The notes beneath the pieces are model-generated. The model was not told where the DNA came from, searched no databases, and was given only the letters and a program-made list of their open reading frames with translations. A stretch of 51,072 nt of DNA from Deltaproteobacteria bacterium (GTDB lineage Bacteria; Desulfobacterota; Syntrophia; Syntrophales; UBA2210), in contig JAFDBG010000011.1 in the NCBI GenBank assembly GCA_019313385.1, positions 1-51,072 on the forward strand. Reading direction: 5' to 3'. The number at the start of each line of letters is the position of its first letter. The first letter of the stretch is position 1. The position numbers and the translations under genes were made by a program. Positions 36,391 through 44,959 of this stretch are shown here, piece by piece.

Positions 36391-38562
36391 TCACTGTTCA
36401 TTTATCAGATCGGCGTAGAGCCCTGCCGCATCAAGCAGTTCTTCATGGGTTCCCCGTTGTACAACCTTTCCACGGTCAAGAACGATGATCTCATCACAAT
36501 CCCGAATCGTGCTCAAGCGATGGGCAATAATGACGCAGGTGCATCCCCTTCGTCTGAGGTTATCATCGACAATTTTCTCCGTATACGGGTCCAGGGAACT
36601 GGTAGCTTCATCGAGGATAAGAATAGTCGGATTGTTCACCAGGGCTCGGGCTATTTCAAGGCGTTGCCGCTGGCCGCCGCTGAAATTTTTTCCCCCTTCC
36701 GCTACTATGCTTGAATATCCCCCCCGCACCGCGATATCGGAATGGATGGAGGCATCCTGTGCGGCCCTCGTGATCGTGGATTCACGAACGGTATCATCCC
36801 ACATGGTGAGATTTGACTTGATTGTTCCACCGAACATAAAAATGTCCTGATCCACCATAGCCAGGGAGTTATATAATACATCGCGTGGAATCTCGGGTAT
36901 GGTCATGCCGTCAAGGGTGATGCGGCCATCCCAGGGATCGTAAAAACCCGCAATAAGTTTCGCGATCGTCGATTTTCCCGATCCGGACCCTCCTACCAGC
37001 GCCACACGCATACCCGGATTCAAGGCCAGACTGAAATCTTCTATAAGGGGGGGGGCAAGACGACTGTACCCAAAGGTTAGTTTGTGGAGTTCCAGCTTCC
37101 CCGATAGTTTTGCGGGCATGGATTCAGCCGGCTCAGTTTCCTTGACTGCAAAACGCTTATCGACGGGATTTCGCTCTACGTCATCCAGCCGATCCATGTC
37201 TGCATGGGTTTCCTGCAGGAGGCTTCCCAGATTGACCATCTGGTTGACCGGCTGCATAAAACTCATCATGAGGCTTTGAAAAGCCACCAGCATTCCCATG
37301 CTCAAGTGGCCTTCCATGACACGAAGTCCACCAACCCCCAGTATGGCCACGATATTCAGACTCGTTAGAAAGGGTGGTATGAGAGTAAGTGTCTGGGTGA
37401 AAAGGGCGAGCTGTTGCTGCGCATTCAGGACCTTTGCCTGATAGCCTGACCATTGTGAGAAAAAATCAGATTCCGATCCGGTGGCTTTTAGCGTCTCAAT
37501 CATTTGCAGGCCCATCATGGCCGTTCCCATCATCTTGCCTGCATCCTGCTGCAGGCGCATATTAAGATTCTTTCGCTTACGCGACACGTATTTTAAAACG
37601 GCAAGATTCAGAAGGGCGATAACAATGCCCAGCAGGGTGAGGACCACGTCGTACTGAATCATAAGAGCCGCATAAAACAAAACCAGCACCAGATTAATGA
37701 CATTGGTAGTCAGTTCCCCTGAAAGTATATGGGCAACCTTGTCATTAAGTAATACGCGATTGCCCACTTCTCCCCCGAATCGCTGGGCAAAGAATTCAAT
37801 AGGCAGCCGGAAGACATGCTGGAAAAACTTACTTGAAGATGACAGGGCAAGCTTGGTTTCAAACCGCAGGAGATAGTGTCCCTGCAGCCAGGTGAGGGCT
37901 GCGCGCAGAAGGGCCGCGAGTCCCATCGCCAGGAGAAGAGGTTGCAACCATCCCTCCATCCTTTCAACCAGAATATAATCCACAAAGATCTTGGTAAAAA
38001 TCGGGATTACAAGTCCCGGAATAACCAGAAAAAGACCGGCCAGGACCACGTAGATGAGGGCCATCTTGCCCCCCACAAAGCGTTTTCGAAGGGAACGGAC
38101 AAGGCTCTTTTTCTCTCCGCCTTTTCGAAAGTCGTCAGTAGGTTTGAAAACCATAATGACGCCGGTAAAAGATTCATCAAATTCCTCTTTAGAAACCACT
38201 CTGGGGCCCGTGGCGGGATCATTCAGGTAAGCGCGCCCTTTTTTAATCCCTTCGAGAACAACGAAATGATTGAAATTCCAGAATACAATCATTGGAAAAG
38301 GGAATTCACTCAATTCTCCCAGCTCTTTGCTGTACCCCTTAGCCTCCAGTCCGTACCTGCGCGCGGCTTTCAGAATATTACTTGCCTTACTGCCATCCCT
38401 CGAAACCCCGCATTCAACTCTAAGCTCTTCCAGAGAAACAAACCGCCCGTAATAGCCGAGAATCATCGCCAGAGCCGCCGCGCCACACTCCACCGCTTCC
38501 ATCTGGATAACCGTCGGTGTCTTCACACGTCTGTTACGCCATGCTTTTTTCGGTGTGTTCAT
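36391..38562 (-). CDS. NHLP-type ABC transporter with N-terminal C39 peptidase
   Basis: TVIQMEAVECGAAALAMILGYYGRFVSLEELRVECGVSRDG (C39 Cys box), NHFVVLEGIKKGRAYLNDPATG (His/Asp), ABC GGSGSGKST. Confidence 0.93.
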   Translation of the reverse strand: MNTPKKAWRNRRVKTPTVIQMEAVECGAAALAMILGYYGRFVSLEELRVECGVSRDGSKASNILKAARRYGLEAKGYSKELGELSEFPFPMIVFWNFNHFVVLEGIKKGRAYLNDPATGPRVVSKEEFDESFTGVIMVFKPTDDFRKGGEKKSLVRSLRKRFVGGKMALIYVVLAGLFLVIPGLVIPIFTKIFVDYILVERMEGWLQPLLLAMGLAALLRAALTWLQGHYLLRFETKLALSSSSKFFQHVFRLPIEFFAQRFGGEVGNRVLLNDKVAHILSGELTTNVINLVLVLFYAALMIQYDVVLTLLGIVIALLNLAVLKYVSRKRKNLNMRLQQDAGKMMGTAMMGLQMIETLKATGSESDFFSQWSGYQAKVLNAQQQLALFTQTLTLIPPFLTSLNIVAILGVGGLRVMEGHLSMGMLVAFQSLMMSFMQPVNQMVNLGSLLQETHADMDRLDDVERNPVDKRFAVKETEPAESMPAKLSGKLELHKLTFGYSRLAPPLIEDFSLALNPGMRVALVGGSGSGKSTIAKLIAGFYDPWDGRITLDGMTIPEIPRDVLYNSLAMVDQDIFMFGGTIKSNLTMWDDTVRESTITRAAQDASIHSDIAVRGGYSSIVAEGGKNFSGGQRQRLEIARALVNNPTILILDEATSSLDPYTEKIVDDNLRRRGCTCVIIAHRLSTIRDCDEIIVLDRGKVVQRGTHEELLDAAGLYADLINEQ

Positions 38563-38564
38563 CT

Positions 38565-39851
38565 TTAAGATCCTTCAGTTGTATCGTCACCGACCCCAAG
38601 GACGTGTTTTTTGAAAAAGGGAATGACGAGATCTATGGGACGCTGTTCGGAAACCGTTACTGTTGCGTTGCAGAGCGTTCCCCCATTGACCTTTATCGGA
38701 GGGCCTTTTGAAGAAGACCACTTAAACCCGCTGGCCGTTCGGGGATCTGGAATCAGTTCGGCCCGCACTTCGACGGGCACCATACCTAAAGAAAATTTGT
38801 CCACCAGCGCTTCGTTTTGAAGCTGATTCATCATTCCCCGGTGGGTGGAAGGGAACGCCGAAACGCTTGTGACCAAACCATGAATAAATCCATACTGTTC
38901 TTGTTTAACAGTGGAGGGAGAAATCTGGGCATTCATTCCAAGTCGAATTTTTTTACCGTCGCGGGGTGAAAAATAGAGCACGGCTTCGAGGTTCTTTATC
39001 TCCTTGCCCATAAGTTCGACAGTCATGATCTGCTGGCCTTCGGAAACAAGAGAACCTTCATCGACAGATACTTCCAGTATGCGTCCCGTGTAGGGACTGA
39101 TGACTTTCGATTCCTCATTAAAACTATACTGTAACCGTTCGAGGGTCCTTTTGGCCTCGTTTATTTTCTGATCTATTGCCGAAAGGTCGTTTCCCTGTTG
39201 ATTTTTGAGCTGTATCTCCTTGATGGAAAGAAGTTTCAACTGGTTAAACTGTTCTCTGATTTTTTGCTCCGTGTCGCTTAATTGCTCTTGCGTATCTATC
39301 AGTTGCTGTTTCGTTATCAAGCCCATGTTCATAATGGCCGTTTGGTCTTCTATCTTTTTGTTGAGCCAGCCGACCTGCTCTTTAAGGGCCTCGATTGCGC
39401 TATTGATATTTTCCTTCTGCTCCTTTCTGGACTCCTTGTCCAGTACCATTTCCCGGGTTCCGAATTGGGCGATACGGACACGTTCCTTCTCAAACTCTGC
39501 GAGAGCAGCCCTGGAGCCTCTTATCTGATCGAGGAGTTGAGGCTGTTCGAGCCGTGCGACTACCTGTCCACAGCGAACGGTATCGTGCACACTGAAGTAG
39601 CGGTATTGGACACGTCCCGAAGTATCAGGAACAATTGCGTAGACCCCCCCCGATTTCATCAGTATTCCTTGACCCGTGACCCTGTCGGGTATGATTCCCA
39701 AGAATCCCCAGAAGACGGCACATATTAAGAGACCTATAAGCGCAATCAGGGCAACCCAGCCTTTCGGTGTGGTGATTTTCATGAGCTGATCCAGTTGCTC
39801 TGGAGACGACAGCCGCTCTAAGGCTACCTTTCTAAAGATCTGTCCACTCAT
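38565..39851 (-). CDS. HlyD-family secretion protein of NHLP export system
   Basis: N-terminal TM anchor, coiled coil, lipoyl-like halves (ILMKSGGVYAIVPDTSGRVQYRY.., VISPYTGRILEVSVDEGSLVSEGQ). Confidence 0.87.
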   Translation of the reverse strand: MSGQIFRKVALERLSSPEQLDQLMKITTPKGWVALIALIGLLICAVFWGFLGIIPDRVTGQGILMKSGGVYAIVPDTSGRVQYRYFSVHDTVRCGQVVARLEQPQLLDQIRGSRAALAEFEKERVRIAQFGTREMVLDKESRKEQKENINSAIEALKEQVGWLNKKIEDQTAIMNMGLITKQQLIDTQEQLSDTEQKIREQFNQLKLLSIKEIQLKNQQGNDLSAIDQKINEAKRTLERLQYSFNEESKVISPYTGRILEVSVDEGSLVSEGQQIMTVELMGKEIKNLEAVLYFSPRDGKKIRLGMNAQISPSTVKQEQYGFIHGLVTSVSAFPSTHRGMMNQLQNEALVDKFSLGMVPVEVRAELIPDPRTASGFKWSSSKGPPIKVNGGTLCNATVTVSEQRPIDLVIPFFKKHVLGVGDDTTEGS

Positions 39852-39888
39852 GGTCGATAAACCTCCTTGTTAATAAGTGTGACGATGC

Positions 39889-41460
39889 CTATGGAATGGG
39901 GATCGTTGTCAGTTGTTCCGTGGTGACGGTATAGCACCCCTTGTTCTCTCCTAGCAGGGTGCCTGTTGCGAAACGAAGTTGAAGCACGGCAAGGGCATAT
40001 TCTGTTTGTGCGGAGACCTCTCCCTGCAGGGCAGTTCTGAACCGATCTTTAATATCCAGGACATCAATCACGGTGGACATTCCCATATGAAGCTTCATAT
40101 TTTCATTATCCAGTGCCTTACGAGAATATAACACTGCCTTTTGCGCTTCTCCAAGTTCCGCCGTCTTTTGTATGAGCGCGTGCATGGCGACGACGACACA
40201 AGAATGGATATTTCTCTCCAAATCAGCCGTCTGAATGCGCGTTTTTAGGTGGGAAGATTTTCTCTGATGTAAAAGGCCACTCGACGTGTTGTTGCCGAAG
40301 GGATATTGCAAACTGAGGGTTGCACCGCCGTTTAAGCCCTCTACATTTTCGCGAAAGGCATTATAATAGCCGGATTTTCTGTCTGTTTCATCGAGGCTTT
40401 GATATCCCATGCTTAACGAAAGATCCAGTTGAGGTTTCATATTGATCCGGGCGGCGGTCAGGAGAATCATAGCCTCTTTTTCAAGCTTTTCCAGTGCCAG
40501 GAGGTCAGTCCGGTTTTTATTAGACAGTTGAATGAATTTCATTTTATTGTTTTCGATGGAAAGACTTTTACCTGAAAGCGACCCTGGGAATGTATCGGAG
40601 GGGAGCGGAAGCTTAGTGACATCATGAAACTGTAGCCCCATCGCGATACCCAAATGCTGGCGGGCCTCGTAAAGGGTCTGCTCACCCATGATGCGAGCCA
40701 TTGTTTTTGATGCCAGATCAGCCCGAAGCTGGTCAAGATCGGACCGTGGTCGCTCATCCGCATTTACCAGCTTCTCAACATCTTGCAGTAGTTTGATCGA
40801 TCTGGATTCGGCTTCTTCCAGGATTTCAAGATTTTCTTTGGCCGCCGCTACCTCCCAGTAGGCATTGGCTGTTTCCAGGACGGCGGTCGAATAGGTATGG
40901 CGAAGGCTCAATTCGGAGGCCTCAACCTGGCTTTTTGCGGCTGCTTCACCAGCGGCTGCCGATTCCCTCCCTCTTCCGCTCAGGAGGGGCAAGGTTATGA
41001 CAAAATTAACGCTTCCTTCATTGATCGTGGGGGCCCCTGAGCTTTGATCGTCGGTACGCGTCATCTGAGCGTTGGGACCCACTGTGATGCCGTTGCGAAG
41101 CTTTTTATTCAGACTGACGGTATAGGTAGTCACATCCGAAGCATCTTTTGAAGTGCCGTAGGTTAATTGATCGGCTGCGGTAAACGGCTTATTTTCATGT
41201 GTGCGGCTGATATTCGTGGTAAGGGTAGGGTCGAAGGCGCCGCGGGCTTGTTGTAGCGCCCCCTTGCTTATCTCTACAACCTCTTCCTGTATCTTGATGG
41301 ATGGCTGGTTCGAAAGAGTTGTTCCTATTGCTTCGATAAGTTTCAGTCCTTGCTCAGATTGCTCTGAGAGACTCGGCGAAACGAATATGAGCAAAGAGAA
41401 TATACCGTAACAGACCGCAATCAGCAAAATAACCCTGTTTTTTAGCATAAGATTCCCCAA
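39889..41460 (-). CDS. TolC-family outer membrane efflux protein
   Basis: Signal peptide; repeated OEP helical organisation (ALQQARGAFDPTLTTNISRTHENK..). Confidence 0.85.
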   Translation of the reverse strand: MGNLMLKNRVILLIAVCYGIFSLLIFVSPSLSEQSEQGLKLIEAIGTTLSNQPSIKIQEEVVEISKGALQQARGAFDPTLTTNISRTHENKPFTAADQLTYGTSKDASDVTTYTVSLNKKLRNGITVGPNAQMTRTDDQSSGAPTINEGSVNFVITLPLLSGRGRESAAAGEAAAKSQVEASELSLRHTYSTAVLETANAYWEVAAAKENLEILEEAESRSIKLLQDVEKLVNADERPRSDLDQLRADLASKTMARIMGEQTLYEARQHLGIAMGLQFHDVTKLPLPSDTFPGSLSGKSLSIENNKMKFIQLSNKNRTDLLALEKLEKEAMILLTAARINMKPQLDLSLSMGYQSLDETDRKSGYYNAFRENVEGLNGGATLSLQYPFGNNTSSGLLHQRKSSHLKTRIQTADLERNIHSCVVVAMHALIQKTAELGEAQKAVLYSRKALDNENMKLHMGMSTVIDVLDIKDRFRTALQGEVSAQTEYALAVLQLRFATGTLLGENKGCYTVTTEQLTTIPIP

Positions 41461-41733
41461 TGTAACGCCGGCTTACGCCGCGCAGTGACGTTATCACCTT
41501 TATTTTTATTAATTTCAAGTATTATTGTGCCTGCTCAAGTAGAGATGCCAAGCTCCTCAGCTCTTTCACGTATACGCCTTATAACCCTCGGGACACTTTG
41601 GATTCGGCACAGATACTTGTATTCGCGTAATGTCATTGATGGTGTTGTAAAAAGTCCCAAAACCGTCATACGGGCTTGATATGCCTGCCCCATACCTGAT
41701 ACAGGTGTATCCATAAACTGCTGAATTTACTGG

Positions 41734-41780
41734 ATTCCGGCTTCCGCTTGTCTGCGTGCGACGCACAGGCAGGCCGGAAT
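41734..41780. repeat. Nested dispersed repeat: palindromic element copy B inside an attccggc/gccggaat inverted repeat
   Basis: attccggc (41734-41741) / gccggaat (41773-41780) enclosing tgtctgcgtgcgacgcacaggcag (41749-41772). Confidence 0.85.
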
Positions 41781-41940
41781 GACGAAAAATGGCGTTTTCT
41801 GACTTTTTACGAATGCGTCAAATTTAAATCTTACGGTTGTTTTTACGCTGCTTTCAAGGGAAAACAAGAGAAAAGTTCACATTTGGGAAAAGGAATGCGC
41901 CGCATGCGGTTACAGCTCAGTTCGACCTTCGGGGGTTCCC

Positions 41941-43017
41941 TTACTCCGGCATGGGCCTTACCAGCTCGCGGATTTTGCCGGTCTCAACGGCGTCGAGGAA
42001 TTCTTCTCCCAGTCGTTCGCTCTCTTTTATGGCCCTGTTCCAGTAATCCATGCGTTCATTGTCTCTTCCGCTGAAACGCTGAAAATCTTTCCGGTCGGGT
42101 ATCTTTCCATAGGGGAGCCGTTTTATAAACTCTTCGGAAGGGTGCAGGAGGAGCACGTTTTCCATATTTGAAGGGTCCGGCTTCCTCCATGAGAGCTTCT
42201 TATCAAACCATCCCGGTATGACGCGATTCGTATAATGAGGGAAGAGCACGATGCCGCCATCATCTTTCGTGAAGGGTATGTCCATGTGGTAATCTATTAT
42301 GCCCCCATCCCTGTAAGCGCCCCTCCGGGCGCCCGGTATGTCGGTGACGCGGGACATGGCTACGGGGATCGATCCGGATGCCAGGAGGGCCTGCCGGAGG
42401 TTTTTCTCAGTGAGAGGGACCTGGCGGATGGGGAAACCGTTCATGTTGAAAAATGGAGGAATTTCTCTTTGATCGTACAGCAGTGTCCTTTCGAAAAAGA
42501 AGCTGAGGGACTTTCGGCTGATGGTGTTGGAAAGGGTGGCGAGAAGCAGTCCGGGCAGAAGCGCCCCCATCCGGTCGCTTGCCGTAAGACCCCTGCATCT
42601 GGTCGACATCATATTCAGTCTTAGATATGAATGATTCAGTATCTCATCTACCCCTGTATCACCGAGAAAGGTCTCCAGAAAGGCGATACTTTCGCTGGTG
42701 ATCTCTTCCCGCGAGGGGTTCCGGGAGTAGTGCTGGTGTACATATGTGGTCCGAAATCTATCGATGGCTTCCAGGGGCCTTTTCTGTGAAACAGATGCGA
42801 ACCTCCAGGCAGCCGCGGATGAACCCAGCAAAAACAGGGGCTCTTTCCTTCCTGTGAGCCAGGTCGAAAAGATGGCTCCATCGAGATGACCCAGAATCAG
42901 GCATTTCGGGCCGCCGGCCGCCCCGGTGACAACCTTTACCTGATCAGGGCTTATACCACCCTCCCTGATTATCTTCAGTGCTTTTCTTCCCGCTAAAAAT
43001 GAAAGATTCACTGACAT
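41941..43017 (-). CDS. Patatin-like phospholipase
   Basis: KVVTGAAGGPKCLILGHLDGAIF.., LLGSSAAAWRFA (GxSxA-like), YRDGGIIDYHMD (DGG). Confidence 0.8.
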   Translation of the reverse strand: MSVNLSFLAGRKALKIIREGGISPDQVKVVTGAAGGPKCLILGHLDGAIFSTWLTGRKEPLFLLGSSAAAWRFASVSQKRPLEAIDRFRTTYVHQHYSRNPSREEITSESIAFLETFLGDTGVDEILNHSYLRLNMMSTRCRGLTASDRMGALLPGLLLATLSNTISRKSLSFFFERTLLYDQREIPPFFNMNGFPIRQVPLTEKNLRQALLASGSIPVAMSRVTDIPGARRGAYRDGGIIDYHMDIPFTKDDGGIVLFPHYTNRVIPGWFDKKLSWRKPDPSNMENVLLLHPSEEFIKRLPYGKIPDRKDFQRFSGRDNERMDYWNRAIKESERLGEEFLDAVETGKIRELVRPMPE

Positions 43018-43189
43018 AAATTATCGCCCCCTTTGAATGGTTGCTCTGCGCATGATTAAGAGTATGCCGCAAAGAAGTAATACGATTCTCCCAAGATATC
43101 AACCAATTTTTTCAGATTGTTTCAATTTTCTATTGACAACGGTTTCATTCCGTATTACTACTGGCTCTCATTTTTTTGAGAGGATACAG

Positions 43190-43276
43190 ATGTCGGCGAG
43201 AAACCTTATTAGCATCATCATAATTAGCGAGCTCCTTATAGGGAGAACGCATATTTGTGACCTGATGATGGAATAA
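43190..43276 (+). CDS. Ile/Leu-rich attenuation leader peptide
   Basis: MSARNLISIIIISELLIGRTHICDLMME* preceded by gagagg RBS; followed by antiterminator/terminator structures and cimA. Confidence 0.85.
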   Translation: MSARNLISIIIISELLIGRTHICDLMME

Positions 43277-43296
43277 GTTTCCGAAAAGAGAAAAAA

Positions 43297-43340
43297 TCAA
43301 AATCCGTTATCAGGCCTGCTGATAGCGGATTTTTTGTTTT
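43297..43340 (+). terminator. Attenuator terminator upstream of cimA
   Basis: aaatccgttatcag-gcctg-ctgatagcggattt then ttttgtttt. Confidence 0.92.
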
Positions 43341-43357
43341 AAGGAGAGTAGAAGACA

Positions 43358-44959
43358 ATGAAGAGCATGGATGTGTTGATTTACGATACCACTTTGAGGG
43401 ATGGCACGCAGGGATACCAGATAAGCTTTTCTGCGGAGGACAAACTGCGCATAGCCAGAAGGCTGGATGACGCCGGGTTCCACTATATAGAGGGAGGCTG
43501 GCCGGGTTCAAACCCCAGGGATATGCGGTTTTTCAAGATGGCCAGAGAGATCGAGTTCAAAAACGCGAGGCTTGCAGCGTTTGGCAGCACGAGAAAGCCT
43601 GGTTTGTCACCTGATGATTGCCCCAATATACGGGCGTTACTGGAGGCGGATACACCGGTTGTGACCATTTTTGGAAAGAGCTGGGATCTTCACGCGACGG
43701 AAATCCTGGGAGTTTCGCTGGACGAAAACCTGTCACTGATCAGTGATTCTATCCGGTATCTTAAGTCAAAGGGCAAAGAGGTAATCTATGACGCGGAGCA
43801 TTTTTTTGATGGCTACAAAAATAACACCAAATACGCTTTCAAGACGATACAGGCAGCCTTGGACGCAGGCGCCGACAATATAGTCCTCTGTGATACCAAT
43901 GGAGGGACCCTCACGTGGGAGCTGAGCGAGATTTTTAAAGATGTGGCGTCCCTGATTCCTCCGAAACTTCTCGGCCTTCACGCCCATGATGATTGCGGTC
44001 TGGCGGTAGCCAATTCGCTTTACGCCGCCATGCTCGGGGCCAAAATGGTTCAGGGGACGGTAAACGGGTATGGTGAGCGATGCGGGAATGCCGATCTGAT
44101 CTCTGTCATAGGTAATCTTGACCTGAAAATGGGAAAAAAATGTCTCCCGGAATCATCAATCCGGTGTCTCACCAGTCTGTCGCATTATGTAAGCGATGTT
44201 GCCAATACTCCCCCTGTCAAGTCGAAACCCTTTGTCGGCAGCAACGCGTTTGCCCACAAAGGGGGCGTGCATGTAAGCGCTGTCTTAAAAAATTCTGTGG
44301 CCTACGAACACACAGATCCAGAGCTCGTGGGAAACAAACGCGGGGTGATCGTGTCGGATCTTTCGGGGAAAGGTAATATTGAGCATAAGGCGAAAGAACT
44401 GGGCATTGATCTTGGCAAAGACAGCAGTGTGACCAAAAAAATTGTCCGGGATATAAAAAGGATGGAAGATGAAGGATATCAGTTTGACACTGCTGACGGC
44501 TCTCTTTCACTCTTGATGAAAAGGGCGATCGGCAGCTTCAGGGAACCCTTCCTCCTTGAGTCCTTTCGTGTGATAGATGAGAAGACAAAGGACAATTCCT
44601 CCCACTCTCAGTCTATGATAAAGATATCCGTGGGTGGAGAATATGAGATTACCGCCGCCGAGGGGAATGGGCCTGTTAATGCCCTGGATAATGCCCTCAG
44701 AAAGGCATTGAGCAAATTTTATCCCCGGATCAGCGAAATGAATCTTGTAGACTTTAAGGTCAGGATACTGGAAGGAACCGATGGAACTGCGGCAAAGGTG
44801 CGTGTCCTGCTGGCATCGCGTGATAACAGTGAAGAGTGGACCACTGTCGGGGTGTCTGAAAATATTATAGAGGCAAGCTGGCACGCGCTGGTCGACAGTA
44901 TACAGTACAAATTGAGTAAGGATGACGAAACTGATCATGTCCCTGAGGAGGAGAAATAG
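43358..44959 (+). CDS. cimA: Citramalate synthase
   Basis: VLIYDTTLRDGTQGYQISFSAEDKLRIARRLDDAGFHYIEGGWPGSNPRD; HAHDDCGLAVANS. Confidence 0.92.
   Translation: MKSMDVLIYDTTLRDGTQGYQISFSAEDKLRIARRLDDAGFHYIEGGWPGSNPRDMRFFKMAREIEFKNARLAAFGSTRKPGLSPDDCPNIRALLEADTPVVTIFGKSWDLHATEILGVSLDENLSLISDSIRYLKSKGKEVIYDAEHFFDGYKNNTKYAFKTIQAALDAGADNIVLCDTNGGTLTWELSEIFKDVASLIPPKLLGLHAHDDCGLAVANSLYAAMLGAKMVQGTVNGYGERCGNADLISVIGNLDLKMGKKCLPESSIRCLTSLSHYVSDVANTPPVKSKPFVGSNAFAHKGGVHVSAVLKNSVAYEHTDPELVGNKRGVIVSDLSGKGNIEHKAKELGIDLGKDSSVTKKIVRDIKRMEDEGYQFDTADGSLSLLMKRAIGSFREPFLLESFRVIDEKTKDNSSHSQSMIKISVGGEYEITAAEGNGPVNALDNALRKALSKFYPRISEMNLVDFKVRILEGTDGTAAKVRVLLASRDNSEEWTTVGVSENIIEASWHALVDSIQYKLSKDDETDHVPEEEK

Noticed and set aside
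37876-38568. 230-aa plus-strand ORF
   Set aside because: Antisense to the C39-peptidase ABC transporter gene, whose motifs are unambiguous.
41485-41679. 64-aa plus ORF and overlapping minus ORF between tolC-like and patatin genes
   Set aside because: One minus frame (..REYKYLCRIQSVPRVIRRIRERAEELGIS) may be a remnant coding tail, but no family could be recognised and both ends are degraded.
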